Source: Mixophyes australis
Lineage: Eukaryota > Chordata > Amphibia > Anura > Limnodynastidae
DNA: 64,000 nt
NCBI GenBank assembly: GCA_036250195.1
Contig: JAVHZZ010000010.1
Coordinates: forward strand, 81,513,257 to 81,577,256
Direction of reading: 5' to 3'
The notes below the pieces were generated by a model that had not been told where the DNA came from, did no database searches, and worked only from the letters and a program-made list of their open reading frames with translations. A program made the position numbers and the translations under genes. Below, piece by piece: positions 43,248-54,389 of the stretch (position 1 is its first letter; each line of letters begins with the position of its first letter).

Positions 43248-44371
43248 ATGCTCTATTCTCTGCGAGCATTATCTCTGATTGGTCCACAGCAGAAACGAAC
43301 GCCCATGTCTGAGTGTATAAAATTACAGAGGAGCCTGTCTGGCACCGAGGAACGTGAGAAGATGGTGGGTGAGGAGAAGGTGTCAGTGGGGATTGCTGCT
43401 ATGGAGACGGAGACAGAGTCAGAAATGGCGCTGGAAGGCCCCAAAAATTATGAAAAAGTTAAGGTGGGGGATGGAGATGCTCTAGAAGACAAAGAAATAA
43501 AATTTACTGCACTTAAAAGAGCAAAACCAATGAGTCCCAGAGAGGTGGAGATGATGGTAAAAGTACTGGACCAGTACGTTTACGACTGTCAAAAGCGAAA
43601 GTACAGAAAAGTTAATAATAGAAAGGAAGTTATAATGCAAAAACTACTGCGATTATTGAAGGAAAAACTTGGAAAGAAAATAAATAAATTCCAAGTCCAG
43701 AAGAGGTGGTCGGACCTTAAAAATAAAGAGGAAAGGAGACTGGTGCAAATTCGTAGAAACATTAAAAAAAGTGAGCAGCACGTGTAGTGTACCTGTTTGA
43801 AGGACTTTATGTGTTTCATTCTAGTTTCACACAAAGCAATGCAAACGCCTGATTTGTAACATCCTTTTTTTCCGTCAGAACGAAGAATTAACGGTGAGAA
43901 GGCCTGTTTATATACCACTGGTACCACTGATGTAACACCTGTTGTCAAACAAGAACAAATTGATGTTGAATACCAAGATATGAAAGAAGTTATACACAAA
44001 GGTATTTCAATGAGCATGTGTAGACAACTAAATGCTTTGGGCACATACCTGTACCGTTATAATAACCAAAATGGCGCCTGTTTTCCAGAATCTATGGAGG
44101 TCAAGCCCACTGTTGTTGCGATTGTGCTAGAGGGACCACAACATAAACTGATCTCGAGCAGTGTGCAAGGTGAGCAAATGAGACTATTTCTGGTGTTGGA
44201 TTAAGACTTTTGATAACTTTATTACAGATATAGAAGTTTAATGCTAAACATTTTTTATTTCCTTGTTTTGTAGATACCATCGTCATATCCAATGAAAGTT
44301 CTGAGGGAGAAAAAAAACGTTCTAAAGCAATCAAAGGGAACATAAATAAGCGACATCAAGAAAAAAATTAA
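43248..44371 (+). CDS. Myb/SANT-like DNA-binding protein of a Harbinger-type transposon (three exons)
   Basis: Predicted nuclear DNA-binding partner of a Harbinger transposase. Exons: 43248-43770 (donor GTGAGC), 43879-44169 (acceptor CCGTCAG, donor GTGAGC) and 44274-44371 (acceptor TTTTGTAG). All introns are phase 1 and the frame stays open for 303 codons to TAA. Start is uncertain: ATGs at 43248, 43305 and 43362 are all in frame, and an upstream exon is possible. Exon 1 encodes a Myb/SANT-like domain (PF13873-like): KPMSPREVEMMVKVLDQYV then KFQVQKRWSDLKNKEERR, with the usual hydrophobic and W spacing. Exon 2 encodes KQEQIDVEYQDMK and a block with GISMSMCRQLNALG. Exon 3 ends in a Lys/Arg-rich, NLS-like tail (KKRSKAIKGNINKRHQEK). 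AATAAA signals follow at 44483 and 44510. Similar host proteins include NAIF1. Lies within TTA-flanked inverted repeats, so it is most likely transposon-borne. Confidence 0.75.
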
Positions 44372-44725
44372 AAACCTTGAGAATAATTTTGTTCAAATGT
44401 TTATGCTGTTTGGAACTGTTCTACCACAAACCACTAGCATCATTAAAGTCTAATACTACTTTTTTTACTTGTCATATTCTACAATAAAAAATTTTGTACT
44501 TTTTCCAGCAATAAAACTGTTGCATTAACACTGTGGGTTTTTTTCTGGGTATTTTACAAATATTAGTTAATAAAGGTTAATATGACTCTATAAGTTTAAT
44601 AGTTTATAAAGGTATAAGTTTATAAAGGGTAAATATGAATAGGTTCCCAATATAGATGTAAAAGGTTACATAACACACGTGCTTTACGCATGTGAAATGG
44701 TCTGCAACTAGACAGGTGCAATACA

Positions 44726-45204
44726 CAGGCCCGGTGCTAGGATCCCCGGCGCCCTAGGCGCAATTTTGAAATCCGCCCCCCCCAAATAAATCCGCCCCTC
44801 CCCCCAAATAAATCCGCCACCCACCCCCAAAATATCCGCCCCCCCCAAAAATAAATCCACCACTTTCCTTACCTTAAACTCCATAACGCTGCTCCTCTCT
44901 GCAGGGTCCCGTCCCTCACTGACTGACACTGTCGGGCCCTGATGATGTCACGCCCGACAGTCAGTGAGGGAAGGGGGAGTGAGGGGAGGGGGAGTGAGGG
45001 GGAGTGAAGGAGACGGAGGTGCGCCCGCCCCATCAGCTGTTGGAGGGGGCAGTTGCGGCGATGGTGATCCATAGCTGTGCGGCGGCCGTGGAAGGTATGC
45101 CCGTGGTCGCAGCACAGTTTTACAATATAAAGTATATCTGCTTTATTAATCCTGTGGCGCCCTAGGCAACTGCCTAACGTTGCCTAATGGGAGCGCCGGG
45201 CCTG
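44726..45204. repeat. hAT MITE, CAGGCCCGGTGC family (479 bp), GCAATACA duplication
   Basis: CAGGCCCGGTGCTAGG to GGGAGCGCCGGGCCTG, flanked by GCAATACA (44718-44725 and 45205-45212), exact over 8 bp. The inner subterminal GGCGCCCTAGG is present at both ends. It also contains an internal inverted repeat around CCCTCACTGACTGAC and GACAGTCAGTGAGGG. It is inside the Harbinger-type element. A sibling is at 55888-56283. Confidence 0.93.
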
Positions 45205-45589
45205 GCAATACACATGTATACAAAACACAATTCAGTGATGTCCGGACACCGCACCACATGGGACAGGTACAAGCATCACAAATTTACATATACACGCCCC
45301 CAATGGAGCCCCAGGTCGAGGAAGTATCGGAGGATTGTCCTGAATTGGGCGGAAATTTATACACACTACACAATGAAAAGGAGATTGGAACGAAAATATT
45401 GAACGGTATGACCAACCAAATGAGGCAAAAATCTTCCATTTGGGCAAACTTTCAACCATCGTGTCACTACACTCACTGCACGCATTGACCGGACTTTCGA
45501 ACGAGCGGCCGTATGTAGGCTGGTTGAGCCGATTATTGGACAAAAACCCTGTAGTGTGTACCCAGCTTTAGATAGAGAGCAAGGAGTAC

Positions 45590-45923
45590 AGATTACTGTT
45601 TACCTGTACAAAGATGCAATTTGCTATACAAACATCAATGTTTACCTGCATTGTACAAACACTAATTACCTGTGTTATACACAGAACCCTGTTTACTTGC
45701 ATTGTACACTGAACAATGTTTACCTGCATTGTACACAGAGCATTGCTAGATCAATGGCTTCCTGTTATATGCAGAGCTATGTCTACCTGTGTTACATACA
45801 GAACAATAGCTTCCTGTTATACACAGAGTAATGTCTACCCGTGTTATCCACAGAACAATGGCTTCCTGTTATACGCAGAGCAATGTCTACCTGTGTTATA
45901 CACAGATCAATGGCTTCCTGTTA
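45590..45923. repeat. about 27-30-bp minisatellite, left part
   Basis: Units of TTACCTGTGTTATACACAGAGCAATG with variants (CTTCCTGTTATACACAG). The array is interrupted at 45924 by an LTR-like insertion and resumes at 48210. The open frames through it are by-products. Confidence 0.85.
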
Positions 45924-48209
45924 TGTGGAGATGTGTCCTGAGGAAGTGCCCAAGAAGACGTCAAAGAGAGAAGAGATGGGAACTTACTCACTGGTCATGT
46001 GTTCCAGTGGTGAGTACTACTCTTTTTCCGCAGGTCCGGGCAGCAGAGGGCAGTGAACCAATCAGGGATCACATTCCACTGCTGGCCAATCGGCGGACGG
46101 ATAGGGGAGCCAATGGCCGTCTGAATTATTGGCGCCGCGGCGAGCCAATCAGCACTCACGGCGGCGACGAGTGACGTCAGCGTGCCGGCGGAAGGGTGGC
46201 AGGGTGCCCTTGTAAGGGCTAGGAGCTACTCTGCCAGGCGAAGATGGCGCCGGAGTCATCGGCGGGGAGCCCTTGTAGGGGCCAGGAGCTCCCCCACCCA
46301 GAAGACAGCAGGGAGCTGTGCGCCAAAGAAGAAAAGAAGCGCCACCGGTTGGAGGGTCTGGAAGACCTGGAGACAAAGACAACGGGGCAAGTTGAGAATC
46401 CTGCGCAGAGCAGATAAGAATAAAATAGATTGTAAGGTCAGGCACAGGGTCCATGGGCACTTCGGGAACTAGGCCCGTGGCAACAGTTAGTAGGCAAAAG
46501 GCCCTGCTGCGGTTAGGGCATATGTAAGTCCCATCTCGGCACCATCTCTCCCGGGCCCCCCCCTGCACTCCTATCCCATAAATAACAATTGACAATACGG
46601 GCACTAGGCCTGAAGTTAGAGAGGGGCACATGGCCTTGTGGTAGAATTTTGGCACCAGGCTCTTATAAGTAAAGTGGGCGCAAGAACTCTTATTAGGAGG
46701 TTGACACAGGTGGCACGAGAGAGTGAATCTCAGGCAATAAGCCTGAGGTAATAGTTGAGCAGAAGGCTCCTGTTACCGTTCTGCATTTCTGGCTTGTTAG
46801 CTAGTTGGTGCAAGTGCCATCCATTCTCAGTCTACCACAAACAGTAGCAGGGGCGGGCTGGACCGGGGGGGCAGGGGGGCAGCTCAGTCTAACGGCTGTT
46901 TGGGCTGGCCGCCTCCCCCCGTCCCCCGCCGTGGATGGAATAATTTTTTTAAATTACCGTGTCATGTGATGCGGCCGCCTGTGCGCCCCCCCAGGCTGAT
47001 ACCTTCCAGCCCGCGCCTGAACAGTAGTAACGTGTTATTGAACTAGTGTGGTAATATAGCATTGTGAATTGTCTATGGTTGCGCTGTAGAAGTTTCTTTC
47101 CAGGTGCAAGACACCAGGCCCCCATTAAAGGTAGGAGCTTGTTTCCTTACTGTACTCATGTTATTCTCTGTGTCTGTGGGGACAAGGGGTTAGTTAGAGC
47201 ACACACAGTTAGGGTAGGACACATGGTAGTTTTGTGGTCCATGGGGTTATGCGGGATTCCTGAGGCAGTGATTGCCCTTTTGAATTCCAGAGGTGTGTCT
47301 CGTGGTTCCAATTGGGTGTCCCAGTCTGAGTTCTGGCAGTGGCCACTGACGGTTCAGAAGGGAAGCCGTCACCCTGGTGGTGCGTTGTTCCAGTGAGCCC
47401 CGGTCAGGCAGGTGGCAACTGGTCCTTGGGATTCTGTGAGTAAACCCATAGTGGGAAGACAGCCTTCACGGTACGACCTGAGTGCGGGTTTAGGGTCAGT
47501 CCCCGGAGTAAAAGGCGAACACCGGCTGGTGTTCCCCGTAGGTAGAGGGAGGAGGTTTAGTGAGTACACCACACCCAGTACCTAGCAAAGTTGCGTTACC
47601 CGACAATTAGTTGTTGTAGGGTCAGGGCGCCTGTTGTTAGCCAGCTGTGTGGGTGGTACATTCTAGCCTCACCTGTAGAGAGGAGGGCGCCCATGTTGTA
47701 TGCTGTCTTCCACAGGTGACGGAGAAGAGCAGGAGGGCAGGGACCGGAAGTTGGAGTGCCCGGGTGAGTATAGCTCTCTTGATTCTTACTTCTGGTTAGG
47801 CCCTCACCAAGGAGTGAGTAGAGAATTTGAGGCGGGATTGTTCCTGGTCACAAGTACTCATAGTCCTGCACCCTTGGCCAGAGCAAAACGAGGTGGCGGC
47901 AGGCGGGATTAAATGAGTGTCTCTGCTCCTTGCCGTAGCCTCGGACAGTCCTTTCTGGTGGGCACGGGTCTCAACTTCTGTTTCTTCCTTGGGCGGAAGT
48001 GGAGTGATCTGACGGAGGTTCAGTTGCTGGTCTGCTGGAATAGGAAAGAGCAGAGTATTCCTCTGCAGGGTTCAGGATTCAGACCTTCACTAAAGACGGT
48101 GCTGAGATGGAGAGCGGCTGTGGTGTATCGGAAGTCGACAGTAGGCGGTCATCGTTTGGAAGGTAAGACATCTGTGTGCATCTGTCCTGTTCCCCCTGCA
48201 GGCGTTACA
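45924..48209. mobile_element. LTR-like insertion (2,286 bp, TGT...ACA, GTTA duplication)
   Basis: It begins TGTGGAGATGTG and ends GGCGTTACA, flanked by GTTA (45920-45923 and 48210-48213). The two flanks are halves of one minisatellite unit (CCTGTTATACACAG), so the empty site is known. TGT...ACA ends with a 4-bp duplication fit a long Ty3/gypsy-type solo LTR. GC-rich promoter-like DNA (CCAATCAG boxes at 46055 and 46144, TGACGTCA at 46172) and AATAAAA at about 46421 are consistent. No gag or pol is seen. A hAT MITE lies within (46848-47019). Confidence 0.5.
46848..47019. repeat. hAT MITE, CAGGGGCGGGCTGG family (172 bp), AACAGTAG duplication
   Basis: CAGGGGCGGGCTGGAC to CTTCCAGCCCGCGCCTG, with AACAGTAG on both sides (46840-46847 and 47020-47027), exact. 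Confidence 0.92.
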
Positions 48210-48480
48210 GTTATACACAGAGCAATGTCTACCTGCGTTATACACAGAACAATGTTTACTTGCATTGTACACAGAGAAATGTTTACCTGTGTTATATACA
48301 CCGAGCAGTGACTACCTGCATTGCACGCAACACAGTTTACCTGTGTAATACATAGAACAATGTTTACGTGTATTGTACACAGAGCAATGTTTACCTGTGT
48401 TATACAGAGAGCCATGTTTATCTGCATAATACACAGAGCAATGTTTACCTGTCTTATACACAGTTTTTGCCTGTATGTTC
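48210..48480. repeat. about 27-30-bp minisatellite, right part
   Basis: Units of TTATACACAGAGCAATGTCTACCTG with TTACCTGTGTTATA variants. This is the continuation of the array at 45590-45923. Confidence 0.85.
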
Positions 48481-48986
48481 ACTGAGCAGTGGATATCTGC
48501 GTGATATGATTACGTGTTCTACAGTAATTCTGTTTTTCTGCTCTCACATTCTGCTCATTTCTAGATTCAAACCAATGCTATTGTTTATTTTAAGGGGAGC
48601 CTGTGAAGAGTAAGGGAGAGACGGACTCTAGTTGGAACGGGTGGGCGCTGCAGTGGTGAGATAGTTGGGGTGGGAAGAAATGTGTAGGGCTGACAAAGGT
48701 TTAGGGAAAAATACAGGGGTGAGGGGGCGAGAATGTATCTGGAATTTGCCTCCTTATATTACGTCTGACCTTTCCTTCTGACTTTCAGATGAGGTCTATT
48801 TCCCTCCCATGCAGAGAGACCACCGACAGACCTCCACAGTGTGACTTAATGAACCTATTCTATGCCACAGATCTGCACTGCACTATCACACACTCCTCAA
48901 AGAGTTATCAAGTCTGAAAACCACAGCAAATTACCTTTACAACGCTCTGTATTACACAGCTTTAATGCGCTAATTTGATTGCAATA
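48481..48986. other. spacer, nothing recognised
   Basis: No exon recognised. An acceptor-like TTTCAG at about 48784-48789 precedes an ATG, but the frame closes after a few dozen codons without a motif. Confidence 0.3.
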
Positions 48987-48992
48987 GAAACA

Positions 48993-49272
48993 CAGGGGCG
49001 CACAGAGGATTGTCGGGGGGCGGGGGGTTTCTCCCCGCCGACCCAAAAACCCCCCCCAAAAAAAATGCGCAGCAGCTCCGTTTCGCCAGCGCTGTCCAAT
49101 ACAGCAGCCGCGGCGCTGTCTAAGAAGCGTCTGCAGCGGTGCTGTATACAATACAGCACCGCCACGGACGCTTCTTTGACAGCGCCGCGGCTGCTGTATA
49201 GGACAGTGGCCACTTAGTTAGCGCAGGGGGGGGGTTCCTAGAGACTCAGAAACCCCCCCTGCGTGCGCCACT
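48993..49272. repeat. MITE, CAGGGGCGCAC family (280 bp), GAAACA duplication
   Basis: CAGGGGCGCACAGAGG to CCCCTGCGTGCGCCACT, flanked by GAAACA (48987-48992 and 49273-49278), exact over 6 bp. The centre is a long palindrome (CAGCCGCGGCGCTGTC... and GACAGCGCCGCGGCTG). Confidence 0.88.
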
Positions 49273-49278
49273 GAAACA

Positions 49279-49665
49279 GAGCATTGCACTACGACCTCTT
49301 TTCTACCAAAGACCTGTAAAGACGGATTAACAATTTAATTGCTAGAAACATCACTAGTTGGCTTAAAAAAAGCAAAATACACAATGCCAAAGAGAACAGT
49401 TCCTCTGTATCTGGTTAGGAAATGGTTAATGCAGTACATTAATTTCAGTTTTCCAGTGCATTGCACAGCGATGTAGACATCCTCATTTCATTGAGAAAGT
49501 TTAAAAGTTAGGTTGCCCTCCCACCCCTCCTAACTTGACACATCCCATCTGTCAGGCTCTAAAAGTCCAAAACAACACATGTTGGAAAGAGTAGTGAGGA
49601 GGAGGGGAAGCAGATTGTTTTTAACCAAAATGTAAACTAAATTCATATAAACATTATTGTTTATC
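49279..49665. other. spacer, nothing recognised
   Basis: AT-rich DNA with no recognised feature. Confidence 0.3.
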
Positions 49666-51243
49666 CAGGAGATTTCACTTCTCTCCCAAAACTTAGCTCA
49701 GAGGTGGTATCCCCTGCGTCAGCAAATTCACTGTAGAACACTTAAATCTGTCAACATCACCTCGCAGCCTACACCACTCTGCAGAGCAATGACCCCTTCA
49801 AGGTGTCCACAACAAAATCACGACAGAGGGCAATTATAAGACACAAAACAACCACACTCCTTCTGGTACATTTCAGTTCCTGCGAGCTTCCCAAATGCTC
49901 CTGAAAGAAAATAAAGTGTTGTCTTATTCATTATCCGTTAGAGACGCATAACTTTTCATGGCGAGAATTCTTCTGTGGCCCAAATTAGCCTTATCTAACA
50001 CTTTCTATAAGCAGGCAGGGCTAAAAAAATCAGTCTTGAACTATGACTTGGGCAAGTGAACCTTTTAAATCTTCTGGGAAGCCTGGCTGTCAGTCATACT
50101 CTGTTTTCTGGAGTAGTGCCTCCCAAATTCATGAAGCAGAACGATAATTAAAACTATGCTTCCCAAGAGATTCTGCAGCAGCTGTAGTCTTTACTGCAAT
50201 TCTCTCTGGTGGAATAGTGGTATTCATTGTTAGCAAACAAAAACCCCCAACAACTGAAATTACTATTAAGTGCTAATATGTCTAAGCCATTGAGATATTT
50301 GTACAGTTAGCGTGTGATATTTAAATTCAAAATATATTTTGAAGATTTGTCAGAAGAAGACTGGGAACATATTTTCTTCAACTCCTTTAAAATGTCCAAG
50401 TGACTTAACCATACTGAGATGCTGGTAAAATTATTGAATAGAATGTATGTTACCCAGGAGATTTCACTTCTCTCCCAAAACTTAGCTCAGAGGTGGTATC
50501 CCCTGCGTCAGCAAATTCACTGTAGAACACTTAAATCTGTCAACATCACCTCGCAGCCTACACCACTCTGCAGAGCAATGACCCCTTCAAGGTGTCCACA
50601 ACAAAATCACGACAGAGGGCAATTATAAGACACAAAACAACCACACTCCTTCTGGTACATTTCAGTTCCTGCGAGCTTCCCAAATGCTCCTGAAAGAAAA
50701 TAAAGTGTTGTCTTATTCATTATCCGTTAGAGACGCATAACTTTTCATGGCGAGAATTCTTCTGTGGCCCAAATTAGCCTTATCTAACACTTTCTATAAG
50801 CAGGCAGGGCTAAAAAAATCAGTCTTGAACTATGACTTGGGCAAGTGAACCTTTTAAATCTTCTGGGAAGCCTGGCTGTCAGTCATACTCTGTTTTCTGG
50901 AGTAGTGCCTCCCAAATTCATGAAGCAGAACGATAATTAAAACTATGCTTCCCAAGAGATTCTGCAGCAGCTGTAGTCTTTACTGCAATTCTCTCTGGTG
51001 GAATAGTGGTATTCATTGTTAGCAAACAAAAACCCCCAACAACTGAAATTACTATTAAGTGCTAATATGTCTAAGCCATTGAGATATTTGTACAGTTAGC
51101 GTGTGATATTTAAATTCAAAATATATTTTGAAGATTTGTCAGAAGAAGACTGGGAACATATTTTCTTCAACTCCTTTAAAATGTCCAAGTGACTTAACCA
51201 TACTGAGATGCTGGTAAAATTATTGAATAGAATGTATGTTACC
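49666..51243. repeat. 789-bp tandem duplication (two apparently identical units)
   Basis: Unit 1 is 49666-50454 and unit 2 is 50455-51243. Each begins CAGGAGATTTCACTTCTC and ends GAATAGAATGTATGTTACC. I see no difference between the two. Each unit contains about 110 bp of the 5' end of an L1-like insertion and its target site, so the duplication happened after that insertion. Confidence 0.92.
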
Positions 51244-51930
51244 CCAGACAAACTTCATAAAATCTGGCCTTCCATATCTCCACTATGTTGGCGTAATTGT
51301 TCTGAGCGTGGTGATATTTTCCATATATTTTGGTCATGCCCTGTAGTAAGGCCTATATGGAATAAGGCCTTTCAATTGATAAGCTCAGTCCTTCGTCACT
51401 CGGTCCTCCCCACACCAGAGTTAACTTTATTGCAATACTATCCCCCTACTCTTCCCAGTTGGGATAGATACGTGACAGGCCAGATATTGATAGCAACCAA
51501 AGCAGCTATAGCTCAGGCTTGGAAGCAGCCTCTATCCCCTACCCTGGCCAAGGTGATCTCCAAAATCAATTTCAATTTCGAAATGGAAACCCTGGGTGTC
51601 CCATATTCCACGTCAACATCGTCCCCGCTGATTAAGTGGAGAGCCTGGCACAATTATGTGACAGATGGGGAGGGAAATGCATCACGTTCTCTACCCCCGC
51701 CCTCTAATGACGCTGGTGAATGATCCTTTTGTTTGTTGGTGTGTAAGGTATTAGTCAAGCCTAAAGTATACAACAAATAGTCAGATACATTTGATTTTGA
51801 TTCTGTATGTTTTCAAGTGCATTGTGTTTGTGTTCCATCCCCTTTATGTACCCTTTCCCCCCTTTTTTCTCTTCTGTACCCCTTTTGAAAAACTTTAGAA
51901 ACCAATAAAAATGTTATTCGTTAAAAAAAT
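51133..51930 (+). pseudogene. 5'-truncated L1-like LINE, ORF2 C-terminus
   Basis: From 51133 the frame reads DLSEEDWEHIFFNSFKMSK, a stop, then LNHTEMLVKLLNRMYVTPDK, HKIWPSISPLCWRNC, DIFHIFWSCPVVRPIW and onward to the stop at 51721. This is the C-terminal zinc-knuckle region of L1/Tx1-type ORF2. AATAAAA and an A-rich tail end it near 51930. A 12-bp target duplication ATATATTTTGAA is found at 51121-51132 and 51935-51946, and again at 50332-50343 because of the 789-bp duplication. The upstream endonuclease and reverse transcriptase are absent. Confidence 0.85.
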
Positions 51931-52057
51931 ATATATATATTTTGAATTGTGTGAGTACATTCTGCAGCACAATAACAGGGAAGACAGCAAAAGTAACATG
52001 AAAACTGAGCAAAACAAATGGTGGGGTGGGTCCTGCTTAGGAGGGGCTACAATCTAG

Positions 52058-52390
52058 GGGCCTGATTCATTAAGGATCTTAACTTGAGAAACTTCTTATT
52101 TCAGTCTCCTGGACAAAACCATGTTACAATGCAAGGGGTGCAAATTAGGATTTTGTTTTGCACATAAGTTAAATACTGACTGTTTTTTCATGTAGCACAC
52201 AAATGTCAACTTTAAATTTCAGTGTACAAATAAGCTATCAAGTATTTATGTGCTACATGAAAAAACAGTCAGTATTTAACTTATGTGCAAAACAGAATAC
52301 TAATTTGCACCCCTTGCATTGTAACATGGTTTTGTCCAGGAGACTGAAATAAGAAGTTTCTCAAGTTAAGATCCTTAATGAATCAGGCCC
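52058..52390. repeat. foldback MITE, family A (333 bp), TAG duplication, best copy
   Basis: GGGCCTGATTCATTAAGG to CCTTAATGAATCAGGCCC, flanked by TAG (52055-52057 and 52391-52393). Nearly perfect inverted arms of about 160 bp, with the phrases TTTTGTCCAGGAGACTGAAA and ATTTGTGTGCTACATGAAAA. Confidence 0.95.
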
Positions 52391-52393
52391 TAG

Positions 52394-53091
52394 ATCTAGA
52401 AAGAGCATATATGAGGCACAAGGTAGGAGCAGATTGTGTGTAGTAGAGAGAGTATCATTTTGTGTAACAATGAATATTGCCCTAACTGCAAGATTGCTGA
52501 AACCAATCCAGATTTTGAATAGTGGGAGTATAGAATTCTGAGAGAAGAGGTTAAAATAAAGGAGCTTAGTAGTTCCTTGCAGCAGAGTCCTAGGTGGACT
52601 CACTTTGCTATGAAAGTAAAAAGGTAAAGGTTTTGATGTCCAGTGTGGTGTGATTTGGGATGCCGCCTATGCTGCTGAGGTTGTTCTGTGCTTAGAAGGT
52701 TTAATGGAGTGAAATGATGGAATAGTGAGAGAAGTGTAAGTAGGAGAATAATGTCATGGGAAGGAGCCAGAAGAGAGATTCACTTTCAATTGCACTAGTG
52801 CACACAAAATAAAAACTAAACATTAAAAATAGATCAAAACTATTTTTAAAAAATTGAAAAGTGCAAAATCTGTAAACATTTAAAAACGCTTTATTGAAAG
52901 AATAATTAATTTTTTTTAATGATTTCCATCTCTTATCGCCATTCTAATATGACGATAATAGAACAGGTATTGCAACAGTACAGGTACCATCGTGATACTT
53001 GATAAACAGGCTTCCCCATGCAAAGGCTTGAGAAAGCCATCACCAGCAAAAGGAAGTGAATCACTTGTTGTGTAGGATGAAATGAGAAAAA
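52394..53091. other. spacer, nothing recognised
   Basis: No coding exon or defined repeat. Confidence 0.3.
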
Positions 53092-53160
53092 TTCCTATCG
53101 CTGGTGAAAACACCCATTTTCGCTGCCATTAGGGCTTTCACCCTTTAATAAATCAGGCCT
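53092..53160. repeat. end of the unclassified MITE-like repeat also seen at 27094
   Basis: CGCTGGTGAAAACACCC and TTTCACCCTTTAATAAATC are inverted relative to the copy in INS intron 2. Confidence 0.45.
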
Positions 53161-53229
53161 TAAGATATAGTTGGCTAAAAATCAATTGGTGAATGTAAGT
53201 TGAATGTATAAACAATACTAAAAAGTATA

Positions 53230-54160
53230 AATGATGCTTACCAGTGATTCCTTTTTCCCAAAATACTCCACGGCAGTTATGGACCACAAGCATTACAAGC
53301 ATGGGATGGAAAATATGTGACCATGGAGCATTTCAAGTTAAAGGAATTATTGGTAAACATAATTTGCACTTTTCCTCTTCAATCGTCCATGGCAGCGATA
53401 ACACTGGGAGGTACCAAAACAATACAGTACGGAGGGCCACATAAGAAATAAAACCAGCCACATATGTTGCAAATTAAGATTTTATTTAGTGGCTGAACCG
53501 AGAACATATTTCCCAAAATGAGAATCAGAGGCGGATAAGATATCTTGTAGAGTATTTTTTGTATGTCTGTATAATAACTTCCCTGATCCATTTGGAAATG
53601 GCTTGGTTAGAGTTTCAGCTGGAATGACAAAGAGTTGTTTGGTGTTTCTGGACCCTTCTGCCCTGGAAGGATATATGAATATTGCTCTCACCAAGTCCGG
53701 TGAATGCAGTGTTTTTTCCTTTCCATTCTTTGCCTGTGGACATAAAGATGACAGAACTTCCTGATTAGTGTGGAACATAGACAGTACCTTGGGTAGAAAT
53801 TCTGGATTGGCTCTAAGCACCACTTCTGTCTAACATCGTCCAATTTGTCTCCAAAAAGCAGGGAAACTCCAAACAGGAGATTGGTTGGACTATTGTTTGA
53901 CTGAGCATCTGTCATCCAAGGAGACAACCAGAGCTCTCCTAACCAGCACTGCTGAGGCCAGCTATGGTAAAATCAATGGTATCTATAGATGATTCAAACA
54001 AAAGCTCTACACCTTTCTGCAGAACTTCAATGCTTTTTTAACTTGTGTTGACTACTAGTTTTCTCTTGGACATCTGCCATAGTTACTCTAGATTTTCAGA
54101 GAAGAAGTTCCAGAAAAAGTTCCAGAAGAAACGTGATCATTCATAAAACAACTCTCCATC
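53230..54160 (-). pseudogene. DIRS-like retrotransposon remnant (tyrosine recombinase region)
   Basis: On the minus strand, 53823-53482 encodes ANPEFLPKVLSMFHTNQEVL, then KTLHSPDLVRAIFIYPSRAE and NTKQLFVIPAE. This resembles the start of the DIRS tyrosine recombinase (PEFLPKV...F......LDV.RAI..YL......R....LF). The overlapping 53927-53688 frame reads NLLFGVSLLFGDKLDDV, like the upstream block. Frames are broken. The phrases ACTCCACGGCAGTTATGGACC (53267) and TCGTCCATGGCAGCGATAAC (53384) look like related terminal repeats, again a DIRS trait. The catalytic arginine and tyrosine region is not recognisable. Confidence 0.5.
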
Positions 54161-54389
54161 TTCCTATTGTCATGGTCTCAATAGATTCCGGGTCTTTACG
54201 ATGCGAATCCTAGGATCTGCACAGTTAGCGTTTACACTAACAGGGCGCGGACTCTAACGAGCAGATGGTGTTCATCAGGAACTGCCGCAAAGCAGTATGG
54301 TCTTAGCAGCGTCTGCTCGCAGGTCGCGGCCCCCGCCAGAGAACTGAGCGAGATCCTCTTAGAAAGGCAGGAGAGTAGAAGGAACTAGA

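Larger units (their letters stand above)
42430..45567 (+). mobile_element. PIF/Harbinger-type element encoding only a Myb/SANT-like protein
   Basis: The ends are AGCTGGGTACACACTA and its exact reverse complement, flanked by TTA (42427-42429 and 45568-45570). TTA duplication plus a Myb/SANT-like coding gene are the two hallmarks of PIF/Harbinger. The element is 3,138 bp; two later hAT MITEs (42769-43069 and 44726-45204) account for about 780 bp. No DDE transposase frame is found on either strand. It shares the subterminal phrase GACCAACCAAATGA with the smaller element at 10017-11663. Confidence 0.8.

Noticed and set aside
51208..51723. Host gene encoding a 171-residue protein
   Set aside because: The sequence is the zinc-knuckle C-terminus of an L1-like ORF2 with a target duplication and A-rich tail.
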